From: Xanthostigma xanthostigma
Taxonomy: Eukaryota; Arthropoda; Insecta; Raphidioptera; Raphidiidae
Length of the DNA stretch: 64,000 bases
Assembly (NCBI GenBank): GCA_963575645.1
Contig: OY754476.1
Location: forward strand, 5,208,001-5,272,000
Reading direction: 5' to 3'
Shown here: positions 28,401-39,372 of the stretch, piece after piece
Layout: each line of letters begins with the position of its first letter
Position numbering within the stretch: the first letter of the stretch is position 1
Program-made: the position numbers and the translations under genes
The notes under the pieces: generated by a model
What the model was told of the DNA's origin: nothing
Database searches by the model: none
Seen by the model: the letters and a program-made list of their open reading frames with translations, nothing else

Positions 28401-30584
28401 ACGCGCCACCAACGCGCGTTATCATGTAAACAGTTATATACAATTGTATAGAAACTGTAAGCGCGCGTTGGGCCAACTCGCGTTGAACGCTCTTCATGTG
28501 TGCTAGGCCTTATTTGCGATGCCGAAGGACGTGATGCGCTTATTGCGCCTTTACAACGATCCGCCACTGTTTCTAAGGTGTAACTCAAAAAATGAGTCTA
28601 CTATCTAATCATTTTTGCGTTCTGAATGACAGCATTAAAATATTATGTTATTCTATTATTTGTTTTTGTAGTATTGTTAAATGTGGAATCAGAAAATCGT
28701 TATACGGTGAAAGTGCCTCGAGGAGAATCGTTATATCTAGCAACTGAATCATCTACATCATGCCATAGAACTTGGTTCGGTTCCAATCGAGCTTTCAGCA
28801 TGAGATTGTACGATCAGACACGACAAGAATCGTTGCAATTTAGACGAAAATTTGCATGTATCAGTTGTATATTCGGGTGCTATTTACAGGTAATGACGAA
28901 CGTTTTGGCAACAAAGCCTTTTTACGTACGCATATTATTATTGTTGTAACAATCAAGTCGATTGTTGATCCACAACAATCCGTGTGTCATTGTTAGAATG
29001 ACGAGCCGATTGTTGTCTCACGAAATTCTTTGTCGTCCCAACGGGGAGCGTGTAACAATATTATATTATTTTGTAAAGACCGCTGCACACGAGGCAAGTT
29101 TTGCGCTGGAACCACTGCGGGTATTTGCGTGCTGGCTATTTATCAAAAAATAAAATAACTCTATCCAGTGTGGATACAACTTCTTAAACTATTGTCATAT
29201 AGCTCTTAAAGTAGTAGATCCCCACCTCAAGTATCTGAATAGACACATAGGTAAAAATGTTTGTTCCAGGAAATGGAAGTTTGGCTACCTCCTGGCGAGT
29301 TTTTGGGTGTTATACAACAACAGTGGTCTTTACTAAATCCCACTTTATTCGTACTGACTCCTGAAGGTGACACAATTCTATTTCGTATTGTTGGTCCAGC
29401 AAGTATGTGTGTTTGCACTATATCGAAGGATGTTGAATTTAAGGTCAATATAATAAGATATACATCTTTCATTTTTACAGATTATCAACCAAATACATAC
29501 GATTAATTTAATTTATAAATAGATCAGATTGAATACAATATTATAATTAAATATTTCCACAAAATATCAGCTAGTCTTTTAAAAACATTCAGGATTCCAC
29601 TAAAAAACTCTTGCTGAAATTTTTAAAAGAAATATACAGTACTTATGTAAACACGTAAGGTGCACATAGGGAAATTAGCATTGGGAAAAAATACTTGAAT
29701 CAGAGTTAGTCATGACTGCATGAATTGTTATTTCTACTGAATTATCGTGGTAATCTTGAGGATTTCTATTTTATTTTGATTTATTTTTATTTTACTTGGC
29801 TTTTTTAACAATAAAAAGCTCTTATAAATCATTATTTTAATTTTTTTGTACAAAAATAAAACAAAAAAACAACTCCATCTGTTTGGAAACATTTCATTCA
29901 AAAATTGTCTGACTGGTATGACGTATGCGCGTTGGTAAATCAGTGACCCAATGTCTTTAGGTTCAACACGAATAGGCGGAGATATTTGATCTCGCACCAT
30001 ATTTAAGTATTTTTGGGAATTTAATGTCCCATTAATAAAAAAGAATATTTTCTTCGGTAGTATACACATTCATTTTGCAAAAGAATATTATCTGTTAAAT
30101 TGAGAAACAAGATTTCAAGGCTCACTCTGATCCAGTCATTTTTTCCCAATGCTAATTTCCCTATGTGCACCTTACGTGTTTACATACTGTTTATTAATTT
30201 TTGTCAATGTCCCCAATAGCCAAGCAGATAAAGTAATAAATCGTAAATAAATATATTATTATATTATTAGGTTTTAACAGGCGACGGAACACAAACAATA
30301 GGATCTATTTCACATCAATGGGACCATTTGTTGGTGGGGTATAATATGTGTGTTGACTTTCCAAATAGAAGTATGGATAAAAAGCATAAGGCTTTGCTTC
30401 TTGGAGCTGCATTTTTATTGGTTTGTAAAAATACGTTTTAATGCTTGAATTCATCTTTTAACCTTCCACGACGGATACAGATAGTAGATAAATAGACATA
30501 TTTAATTATATGTTTTTATCATTCCAGGAATACATGTATTTTGAAAGGCAAAAATCTACCAAATGCTGCAAGTGTGCTTGTTAA
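25436..30584 (+). CDS. PLSCR: Phospholipid scramblase, complete (7 exons)
   Basis: Exons: 25436-25508, 26063-26128, 27739-27888, 28672-28889, 29270-29443, 30271-30420, 30528-30584; all phases agree, giving 295 aa. After a short polar N-terminus come family hallmarks: SGLDFLDGVDGLYIQQ, NRYTVKVPRGESLYLATE, TWFGSNRAFSMRLYD, EVWLPPGEFLGVIQQQW, and KALLLGAAFLLEYMYFE near the C-terminus, which corresponds to the single hydrophobic helix behind the Ca2+-binding segment of human PLSCR1. These proteins are linked to Ca2+-dependent, non-specific lipid movement between membrane leaflets. The PLSCR1 Cys-rich palmitoylation cluster is reduced to CISCIFGC. The C-terminus ends in a Cys cluster (CCKCAC) that could be lipidated (inference). 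The exon 5 donor is an unusual GTCAAT. Introns hold a Harbinger-like MITE, two palindromic elements and a mariner relic. Confidence 0.93.
26206..26902. mobile_element. Harbinger-like MITE with long TIRs
   Basis: The left end GGCCCCCATACACCTCGTTC pairs with GAACGAGGTGTATGGGGGCC at the right over more than 30 bp. A second partial copy of the right end lies about 80 bp inside it (near 26805-26825). The 3-bp flanks do not match. It lies in scramblase intron 2. Confidence 0.8.
27274..27620 (+). repeat. Degenerate ~145-bp tandem repeat with GCCAGAC core
   Basis: Two clear copies share GAAGTCTGAC, AATTTATTAACAAAAATTGT and CAGCCAGACCA (core GCCAGAC at 27321 and 27463). A weaker third follows, with GTCTGGC in inverted orientation at 27602. 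TTCAAGNAGGTGTT lies between units. Located in scramblase intron 2. Confidence 0.65.
28011..28220. mobile_element. Palindromic Harbinger-like MITE, subtype A
   Basis: A near-perfect 210-bp palindrome. It starts GGCCTAGTTTATATGAGAGG and ends with its complement, flanked by TTA on both sides (28008-28010, 28221-28223). Each arm carries several copies of AACGCGCGTT, making it far more CpG-rich than its surroundings. Located in scramblase intron 3. Confidence 0.85.
28224..28509. mobile_element. Palindromic Harbinger-like MITE, subtype B, with duplicated head
   Basis: Abuts the previous element, sharing its TTA. A 76-bp partial head (28224-28299) is followed by a complete 210-bp palindrome (28300-28509) starting GGCCTAGCACACATGAAGAG. 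TTA follows at 28510-28512. Arms repeat AACGCGCGTT as in subtype A. Confidence 0.8.
29637..30189 (-). mobile_element. Tc1/mariner-like element with transposase fragment, copy 1
   Basis: TIRs of about 60 bp include GTAAGGTGCACATAGGGAAA. On the minus strand about 29880-30025 encodes a decayed DDE transposase segment (NSQKYLNMVRDQI, then IPVRQFLNEMFPNRW), the family stretch preceding the second catalytic Asp region. The region beyond is missing. A TA lies at the left edge. Copy 2 is at 39373-39952. Located in scramblase intron 5. Confidence 0.75.
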
Positions 30585-30726
30585 ATCCATAGGCGTAGCT
30601 AAGGTGGAGTGGTCGATGAAATCCGACACATTCTATAAAATATATGAACAAAAACTGTCCAGACAGACGGGCCCCATCCCTGCTTCAAATCTTCTAGTTA
30701 CATCAATGCTGTTGGTATTAGCTCTG

Positions 30727-30860
30727 TCCCAACCTCCCTACGAACGGTACCATAACCGTCACAGTCATGCGCAGTAGCTAAAACGAAACTGTATCGGTTA
30801 TTGAGCTACTGCGCATGACTATGATGCTTCTGTTACCGTTCGCAGAGAGGCTGGATCAGA
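30727..30860. repeat. Small fold-back element
   Basis: The arms pair across about 20 bp; the left contains AGTCATGCGCAGTAGCT and the right AGCTACTGCGCATGACT, with an outer pairing of CTACGAACGGTA and TACCGTTCGCAGAG. It lies just 3' of the scramblase stop, inside or near the 3' UTR. Confidence 0.75.
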
Positions 30861-30950
30861 GCTATTAAAATACGTACCTACTAATTTGACAATATATTTA
30901 TTTAATTAAATAATTTGTAATGAAACTGCCCTGTTCAGCTGTGTTATGAT

Positions 30951-31718
30951 TAGAGAATACAATCCCGAGAATGTTTTTCAGTCCCGGGATTTTTGATGCG
31001 TAATCCCGGGATCCCGGGGCTATCCCGGGATTAGGCTATGTGATTTCTATTTGGGGTCAAATGAAAAAAACTTGAGTAATTTCTTAAAAAATGTTTTTAA
31101 AATAGTTGCACAACACAAATCACAATATAGTAAGAAAAGAAAATAGATAAAACAAATAAAAACTTTACTTTTGCAAGAAATCAAAAAGACAACACAAAAA
31201 AACTATTTAGAATTTAGAAAATACAATCGCAGAAATATCAAAGCATCCAATGTTTGACTTCCAAGCCTGCTTCGTAGTTTATTGCCAACATAGCAGCAGC
31301 TGAAAACGCTCGCTCAGGTTCTACGCTCGTTGGAGGAATAGACAATAGATACTTATATGCTGTTTCTAAGTGATATCCACGAACTCCTCCATTTTCGAAC
31401 AGGCTATTTCACGTCTAATACTATTTGCCAACCCCGATTCATTTTGTACTTGTACTTCAGGATATGGAGAATGGAGATTTCATATTCTTACATATCGTAC
31501 CGCGTATTTAAGGATTGTTTTTTGTCGTTATGTAATAAATAATATTAATATAATCTAGGCAAGGTAATTGTCAAGGCGCAACGGATTACGGAATGCAAAC
31601 TAGATCTGTTTTTGGCAATCCCGAAAATCCCGAGATTAGCCAAGTAAGATCCCGGGATTTTCGGGGTCAGAAAACGGCCGGGATCCCGAGATTCGGGATC
31701 CCGGGATTGTATTCTCTA
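30951..31718 (-). mobile_element. hAT element with transposase C-terminal remnant
   Basis: Ends TAGAGAATACAATCCCG and GGGATTGTATTCTCTA, perfect 8-bp duplication GTTATGAT (30943-30950, 31719-31726). On the minus strand about 31210-31350 encodes a hAT dimerisation motif (LLSIPPTSVEPERAFSAA), followed by a frame change into the usual downstream segment, so it is a pseudogene. Subterminal repeats of TCCCGGGAT are abundant. Confidence 0.9.
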
Positions 31719-31726
31719 GTTATGAT

Positions 31727-34199
31727 AAATTATTTGTTAAATTGTTTTAATTAAATAGCAGCGAAGCGTAGTCCAGTGGCGAATAAATAGGTACTTTTCT
31801 TGATGTCAGTAGTTAATATTTAGCATGAATCGGTATATAAAATAAAAAAGATTCCTAATTATAAATATAATAATTATGAGTGACGTACGTTAAATGTGGG
31901 GAATATTGAAGTTAAAGAAATTGATTCAAAAATCGGGGAATTTTTTTGTTGTAAAATAAATGAACTAGTTTATTACAAAATAATAATTAATTAATCGTCA
32001 TGCACGCAAGTGTAATTTCAAGTGTTTTAAGGCTTAATTAGCACTAATTTTGTACTAACAGAAAATACACACTATCTAAATTAAATGTAGGTAATATATT
32101 TTATTGTTATTTTACCAATTACTTTATTGTTTTAATGTCAGTGTTATTACTCACAGATATATGTAAAAAATGTATACGTAGTACTAAGAGTTATTGTTTA
32201 GTAATTAATTAATGATTAATAAATGTTACTACCTACTACATTTTTTTTATTTTCAAATCGTTAGTCGATATGAGACGTGTGTAAAAATCAACATAACTGT
32301 TCATACGAATTGCAAGCATTTTATGCTGACGTATTTTTGTTTGGTATTTGTAACAACGTAATGTGAATACATAATGTTGACACGTTAACTGCTAATTGCC
32401 ATAGGTTTATCTTTTATTTGTTTAATTGAAATCCCGTTTTATGTGATATATTTGTCATTTAATATACAGCATTCCGCTTTTTTTTTTAAATAAACATGAT
32501 CGAATTATCTCGTTGTTGTTTACCAGACAGTCGTCTACGAATTATTGATACACGGCAGTTAATGTGTTAAATGGTACTTTTAACTGTATGTACAGATTAA
32601 ACATACAGAATGTCTCAATTTAAATGGAACAGCTGAATATTTTTGAAATTCCTTAAAAAAAATGTGCCTGTTAAATCTCGTCAGTGCTTGTTTTCAACAT
32701 AATGTTACACCTCATCGTAATATGTGTCTTCACGCAACTAAAAATGCAATCTGTTTTTCCATACGAACACACCTTAAATCGGTTATCAATAAAAAGTAAA
32801 CTATATATCAGTGGCTTAAAATCGTTTTTCCGCTTCCTAGCTGCCGTCTGGTTAGTTCGGGCCTGTACGAGATAAAAGCGGAACAATCTACCTGCTTCAC
32901 CGACCGTAATTCCAGTAAAGTGTACAAAAATACAATAAAATAGGCAAAAATGCTTTCAAAGAAGAACGGTGTGGTTTGGTTTTGAGCTATTTATACACTG
33001 CCGGCCAAACGAGTGGAAAAGAGTGACAAGAATTCGCAATTTGCAGTCGCTGCTATGCCCTCATGTGCATATTGTTAAACAGCGATCTTGCAGCTGTTGG
33101 TCGGAGATCATCGGAGAACGAGTTGGCTAAGAGAATGTGTTGTAAAAATTATCTAATGTACTATAAATAAACTAAACGAGCATTTGCCATGTGATAAGAT
33201 AATTGTTTTTTTTTTTAATTTTATACGCGCTTATGTTTAATTTTAATGTCATTTTAAAATTTAGTTCGTAAGTTAAATGTTGTTGTCTTTTTTGTTTATA
33301 AATATTATTGACATTAGTGTAGGTACATAAATGTTTTTGTCGTTTACAACCGGTTTTAATATATTGTTTACACAGTTTATCAATGTTGATTTCAATAGAT
33401 TTGCGGTGATAAGTTGACTTTTAGATATCTTTTTCCTCACTTATTTTTACGTTAATGTGACTGGAAGACGTTGATTTAAGGTAAGTTTGTGTTCAAACAT
33501 TTTTTCTATTCTAACCTATAGAGAACACCTGTTGCACACAATAGAATCAAATCAACAAGTGTTAAAAAAAACAGTTATATTATATCCAAAGGTCGTATCT
33601 ACACTTGCTTTTTGTGATTTCTGTTTTGTTTTTTATTATATTATCATTATAGTAATAGGTTTATTTCCCTCCAATTTTGCAAAAAATAATAACATTTGGA
33701 TGTTACACAGTAACGCTTCCTTAATAATTTTGCTATTATTATTATCTTTATGCACGAGATAATAATTAGAAAAAAAAATGGCAAAATGCTTTATGATAAA
33801 CAATTTAATTTATTCGTCTCGTAACATTTAGTAACAAAAAATCGCACATTCTTAAAATAATAACTGCTTTAGAAATCAGTAAAATAAAAAACCTAGTGAG
33901 TGCAAGATTAGGATACGACCTCAACCTCTTTAAATTGATTAATTTGCATAAATAATCTTAATAGTGCAGTAATTTCTATAATGTCGTTGTTATTGAAATA
34001 CTTCCCCCTAGTAAAATTGCATTTCCACACAAAATGGTAACACGTTATTGAATCATCGGGAATAACCAATATTAATACATTTCCGCTTTTCTGAATATTT
34101 TACTTTAGTTTAAACAGTTGTTCTTTTATTTGAATTTTATGGAATGCTTGTAATTATATTGTCATATAATATATAATAATTAATGTCTTGTTTTTGTAG
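31727..34199 (+). other. 5' region of the TNF-type gene
   Basis: No coding exon is recognised. A TATA-like CTATTTATAC lies at about 32988. A strong donor GTAAGT at 33481 could end a non-coding first exon whose intron closes at the polypyrimidine/AG acceptor at 34198-34199. This leader model is inference. Open frames at 32671-32886 and 33487-33762 lack family support. Confidence 0.35.
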
Positions 34200-34305
34200 A
34201 TGTTTCATAAAGAACAATGGATTATTTGAATGAATATTATAATAAAAAAAAAATAATCTGAAAATGTAATCTGTACAACGTAACATGTCGATATTAGTAA
34301 GCTAA
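34200..34305 (+). promoter_or_regulatory. Four uORFs in the TNF-type 5' leader
   Basis: Between the acceptor AG and the main ATG (34307) are four upstream ATGs, each closed before the main start: 34200-34229 (9 codons), 34217-34261 (14 codons), 34264-34269 (ATG directly followed by TAA), and 34285-34305 (6 codons, ending one base before the main ATG). Such leaders usually lower or condition translation of the main frame. This depends on the acceptor at 34199 being used. Confidence 0.5.
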
Positions 34306-34306
34306 A

Positions 34307-37300
34307 ATGTCATCAGCGAATAGGATAGTAGTGACTGAAGCAAACACCAATGACCAAGAAAAAGTTAAAGTAACATTGACATCTTGCACAGATAAGAAAT
34401 GTCCAAGAACTAAGAAAAAAGAGCCACATACTTCAGTTTTATTGCCTAACAGTAAATATTATTATTATTATACATAATTTAAGGGTAGTACTACAGAAAA
34501 CATTTATAGACAGGCAACGTACATTAACGTAATTCCGCGGCAAAACATGAAGACAACTAGCCACGTTAATTGACGTAATGTCTATGCAGGGCCGGATTAA
34601 CCCTGTCCGGGCCCCTAGGCAATGCAATCAGGTCTTTTCAAGTTGATGAAGGGATGTGAGTAACTTCCGGCATCCTGTTACTTCAATGTCTTATGTGGTA
34701 TTGTAACAACATGATTACTTTGACTAGATGCTGCAGCATCGCCTTACCTGACTCGTTAGCTTTATTGAAATGGTCTTAATCAATAGGCTATAGATAATTG
34801 ATGATCCAGGTTTTTTGATGGGTCAGGAAAGAGAAATGAGACGTGACGTACTTATTTAAAATTTTATCTTGTTAAATGCAATAAATTACAATAAACAACG
34901 AAAGAAAATAATATTGTTGTTGGAAAATTTCATGCAAATTTTCAAATAAAATTTTCGTTCAATGAAAAGTTTTTTTTCTTGGTGCGTGCACGGGCCCCTA
35001 GTCGATGCGGGGCCCCTAGGCAGTTGCCTACTCTGCCTAATGGTTAATCCGGCACTGTGTCTATGACAATATATTATATAAATTACGCAAACTCGCAGTT
35101 CATGTTATCAACGAAATATATTTTTACAAACTGCTTCTGTTTAGAAGATTTTAACGTTATTATAAAATCTGCCACAGTTATGTTTTTTGCTTAGTCTAGA
35201 AATAAATCATTTTCACTATTTAAAAACAATCACAAAACTCGAAGTTATTAACTACTTCTTAACCATCGTTTTAAAAACCGTCAAAACTACCTGCTGCACT
35301 CTGTATCATTTATATGATTTAATGTAGATACGCAATTTCTTTGTAGGTAACATAGATGGAGAAATTGATGTTCATATCCAAACTCACATTGCGTTTGAAA
35401 ATAGACGAACAAAACTGTACATTCAACTAAATTTGTTAATATCTTTAATTATTATAATATTATCTTTCGTTGCCATTGCACATTTAAAAACTGAACTTAA
35501 CAACGTTCAAAAGAAATTATTGGTTCTTCAACAAGAATTATTAACACTGTCTATTAAATATGAATATTTTGACGCGACTTTAGCGTCTATGAATACAACC
35601 GTTAATACAAATTATGAATATTTAAAAGTAGACGGTGTAGATAAAAGTAACATTGGTCTAAAAAATCAGACAAATGATGCACAAGAAAATCTTTTAGTCG
35701 ATGGAAAGGATCCTCTTTATGAATATACCGATGAGTATGTCGAGGAAGGTGTCTTGGCAGGTGACAATAGAAATTTCGATTATAGAAGAGTAGCATCGCG
35801 AAGATTTCCAACTCCAAAAATAGGTGGGTTTAAAAAAAAGTGTGTGTCACAACATCCGAACTAATTATTATGCAGTACTTAAAAACAGTAAAGCTCGACT
35901 TGTTTTTATGAGTGAAAAGAAAATGAAATATAGAGTGATGCAGAAATAGAGGCGAAAAAAAACCTACTTATAATGAAGTGTAATGCCGGCACTTCACATG
36001 ACTATTTGTATTTGGCATATTTGGCAAACAATTATCAAGTGTGGACAGTCTATTTGACAAAGTGTTGGCCTTATTTGCCTATTTGACAAATAAGGCCAAT
36101 ACCAAATACGCGCTACCGTGCGCTTGTCGGTTTTTCGAGACACATCAAAGGAGTCAAATACGCAAATAAACCGTCCACACAATGACCATATTCAGAAGCG
36201 CACGTGCCGTGAACCTGTACGGACGTGCAGTATTTTTGTGTCTGTGCTGTGAGCGAGAACTGGAACAATTACTATTGAAAATGAATTGGGACAATGAAAC
36301 AGTGCTAAAATTTCTGGAATTTTGAACCTTACGTTCTGCTGCCAAATGTTTGTGTGTTTGCTATTTGACTGCCATGTGTAGATGGTCGTATTTGCCTCTA
36401 TTTGCATGTTGGCCTTGAACGTCATATATTTTGCCAAATACAACAAACACCCAATAGCGTACACAAATAGCCATGAGAAGTGCCACCTTTAGAGATCACG
36501 TTAGCAAAGTTTAGAATTACAGGCCCGTAGCCACGTAAGGGCATGTACGGGCGATGCCCGTACTAGCGATTTGTTTGCCCGTTTGTTGTTATATAATCTC
36601 GCCCGTCCATCGTTCTTATTTGCCCGTACTACGATTTGGACCTGGCTACGGGCCTATTTAGAAATAATTTAATTTTAAGTTTCCGACGTTTGTGGAAATT
36701 GTATTGATTCCGTGAGTTTTATTTACTTAATTAACATAAAAACAAAGGCATTTCTAATTTTATTGTTCAAACGGGAGAAAACAAGAATTGAAATAGGCGG
36801 AGAAAATTCAAATTGACTAATTTATTGATTTTTGTTGTTAATATTCATATAGCTAATATTTTTTTATTCAAACTACAGATGATGGAAAAACGTGCTCATA
36901 TTAAATTTATTGAATTCCTCGCTTTATTATCGAAAATCCAAGATGAACACATTTTCCAAGATCTGAAGAACTTATCTGTAGTATCTAATTAAATTTGATA
37001 TTTTGACGTGATAACGTCTTATAAACTAATGAAACACCGGCTGCACGCACGAAAAAGTGTCACGTTCCGCCTGAGCCTGAGCGTGCAAGCGAGAGCGCGG
37101 TATAAGCGATAGAGAGGCACGATCGGCCCAAGCGTCGGCTTGTACGCATTTCTCTCTCTTCTCGCGTGACGTCAGAGAGTTCATCAATGTTTCTTTATGA
37201 CGTTATCACGTAAAACTATCGCCCGTAAACCGACTTTACAGACAACCAATTTTTTTTTTACCTTCAATTGTATTATTTCAAAAGGAATGCAAAATTAAGA

Positions 37301-39236
37301 AGTAATATACAATAACATGGACTTACCCAAGACTGGAAACTTTATTATGCAATGAAATTCACAAGTTCACAAATGCTGCATGCTTCTATTAAAATTTCGT
37401 GCTTCGGAGACACTACGCGCTCGGAAAAACGGTTAACATACTGTTTGTGTGTTTCTGCCAGCTTTTAATTCACCATTATAATAAAAACATATCCGCTAAT
37501 TAGAAAATGTTATGCGGTAAAGTTTTTAAGACTAAATTAATAACAGTAAGATATAGCTAGAGTTTGCCACAATTTTTAAAAAACACTCATATTATATATT
37601 AGAAAAATGTATTGTCAAACACTGTAACATATCTGTTAATATTCGTAAAAAGGGACCACTTTTGTTTTATCAGCATCATGGCAGAGCAATCGCTAATAAC
37701 TGATCATAAAATGCATTTAGTTTAAAAATTCACAGCAGTTACATAATCAGTATAGATGTTTGACTTTGGTTAGTCCTTGAAGGCACAATACGAAATTCAA
37801 TTCGCCAGTGGCGGGTGCATTTTTTAAAAGAAACTTTTATTTTTTTTCTAAAATGAACCTGCCGATTTCTTTCATATTTTAAGATACTGAAGATTTAAGC
37901 TTATTTGATTTCTGAATTTTTTTCCACCTCTATTTCTGAATGAGCCTGTATATTTAAATAAAAAACGAACATTTTTTGTATTGCTGAGCGAACAATAGTC
38001 TCAGAATGATAAACTGTACGTTAAACATTTGTATTTTTCTTAGGTGTGTTGTCTGCCCACTTCAAAGGTGGAAGGCCAGATTTGAATGTCTTAAATGGAG
38101 GTAGTATGTACCGATCTGATATTTTTTTATGTTTGACGCAAACAAACCACTAATTGTTTCCACTTTTAGGTAAAATAGGGCCATGGAGTCATGACATATC
38201 GGCAGGGGGGAAGTTTAATTTTTCCAAATACAAATTCGAAGATAAAAATTCCACATTGTATATATTGGAAGGTGGATTATATATCGTATATGCACAGGTA
38301 TGCCTTATGCCGGCACTTCACATGGCTATTTGTATTTGGCATATTTGGCAAACAATTACCAAGTGTGGAGGGTCTATTTGACAAAGTGTTGGCCTTATTT
38401 GCCTATTTGACAAGGCCAATACCAAATACCCGTTATCGTGCGCTTGTCGGTTTTTTCGAGGCACATCAAAGGAGTCAAATAGGCAAATACGCAAATAAAC
38501 CGTCCACACAATGGCCATATTCAGAAGCGCACGTGCCGTGAACCTGTACGGACGTGCAGTATTTTTGTGTCTGTGCTGTGAGCGAGAACTGGAACAATTA
38601 CTATTGAAAATGAATTGGGACAATGAAACAGTGCTAAAATTTCTGGAATTTTGAACCTTACGTTCTGCTGCCAAATGTTTGTGTGTTTGCTATTTGACTG
38701 CCATGTGTAGATGGTCGTATTTGCCTCTATTTGCTTGTTTGTCTTGAACGTCATATATTTTGCCAAATACAACAAACACCCAATAGCGAACACAAATAGC
38801 CATATGAAGTGCCACCTTTATGCCAAGGCATTAGTCAAGAATAATGATTGTTTAATTTATTTTTCTCTGCATTTAATGGCCACATATTATATAATTCCTT
38901 TTTTGTCAGAAGCCATTTCGAAAATAATGATTGTTTTTGATGTTTTAGATGTATTATGAAACATCGAGCTTAACTAATAGCTTCTCTATAAATTTGATGC
39001 GCAAAGAGCATCCCCTATCGACAATTATTGCAAAATGCAGTACGATAGGAGTAAGGACAGCTGATTTATCAGCCGATACGAGCTGTTATACATCTGTAGT
39101 TTACAATTTGAGATCTCACGATCGTTTGTATATTCAGCAAACCGAAAAAAATCGAACTGTGATACTTCGCAAAGGACACTCATTTATAGGACTTGTCAAA
39201 TTGTCTCAAGAGTTACCGACGTCTTCAGTTACTTAA
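34307..39236 (+). CDS. egr: Eiger-type TNF superfamily ligand, complete (5 exons)
   Basis: Exons: 34307-34451, 35347-35823, 38044-38100, 38170-38297, 38949-39236; all phases agree, giving 364 aa. Layout: cytoplasmic tail of about 70 residues, a single membrane anchor at about 72-93 (LNLLISLIIIILSFVAIA), a heptad-like stalk (VQKKLLVLQQELLTL), an acidic linker, a dibasic site (RRVASRR, about 195-201) suited to proprotein cleavage, and a C-terminal TNF homology domain from about residue 210. The domain shows AHFKGG, LEGGLYIVYAQ (the GLYxVYxQ signature) and the final FIGLVKL strand. Type II topology and the spacing fit insect Eiger, which signals through Wengen/Grindelwald to JNK. Poly(A) signals follow the TAA. 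Introns carry a hAT MITE, two Harbinger-like elements and other debris. Gene identity is family-level; orthology is not tested. Confidence 0.88.
34587..35057. mobile_element. hAT MITE (471 bp), copy 2
   Basis: Same family as 7863-8317. Left end CAGGGCCGGATTAACC, right end GGTTAATCCGGCACTG, perfect 8-bp duplication TGTCTATG (34579-34586, 35058-35065). Lies in intron 1 of the TNF-type gene. Confidence 0.9.
35986..36487. mobile_element. Harbinger-like element with MADF-like remnant, copy 1
   Basis: TIR GGCACTTCACATG facing CATGAGAAGTGCC. Subterminal repeats of ATTTGGCA and CAAATA fill both ends. On the plus strand at 36281 a frame starts MNWDNETVLKFLEF and then stops; this resembles the beginning of MADF/Myb-like proteins that accompany PIF/Harbinger transposases. 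Copy 2 is at 38310-38817. Confidence 0.7.
36518..36656. mobile_element. Short hAT-type MITE (139 bp)
   Basis: Ends carry CAGGCCCGTAGCCA and TGGCTACGGGCCT. Flanks TTTAGAAT and TTTAGAAA match at 7 of 8 positions. Internal CCCGTAC repeats face each other. Confidence 0.7.
36998..37262. repeat. Dispersed repeat with GATAACGTC termini, copy 1
   Basis: Bounded by TGACGTGATAACGTCTTAT at the left and ATGACGTTATCACGTAAAAC near the right. Interior blocks (AAGCGAGAGCGCGGTATAAG, ATCGGCCCAAG) recur in inverted orientation at about 61183-61712 inside the Ig-protein gene. Superfamily not assigned. Confidence 0.65.
38310..38817. mobile_element. Harbinger-like element with MADF-like remnant, copy 2
   Basis: A close relative of 35986-36487, with TIR GGCACTTCACATGGCTATTT and its complement. 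It is inserted in the last intron of the TNF-type gene, 12 bp after the exon end, between the two largest TNF-domain exons. The frames it carries on both strands are element-derived. Confidence 0.75.
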
Positions 39237-39249
39237 ATTTAGAATACAA

Positions 39250-39315
39250 AATAAATAGAGTTATGCCCAAACTTTTACAATGAATTCTAGGATACAAAAT
39301 TTCGAAAAAAATAAA
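39250..39315 (+). terminator. Poly(A) signals of the TNF-type gene
   Basis: AATAAA at 39250-39255 and again at 39310-39315, 14 and 74 bases after the TAA, on the sense strand. Confidence 0.6.
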
Positions 39316-39372
39316 GCTGAACATGATCAGTACAATATGCCTTCAGAATTAACAGCGAATGTCTAACACATA

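Noticed and set aside
29227-29506. 81-aa frames on both strands at the scramblase exon
   Set aside because: The plus frame is exon 5 itself read past its donor; the minus frame is its shadow.
38318-38793. Minus-strand frames of 118 and 90 aa in the TNF-gene intron
   Set aside because: They lie wholly inside the Harbinger-like element, are repeated at 36154-36464 and read against the MADF-like frame.
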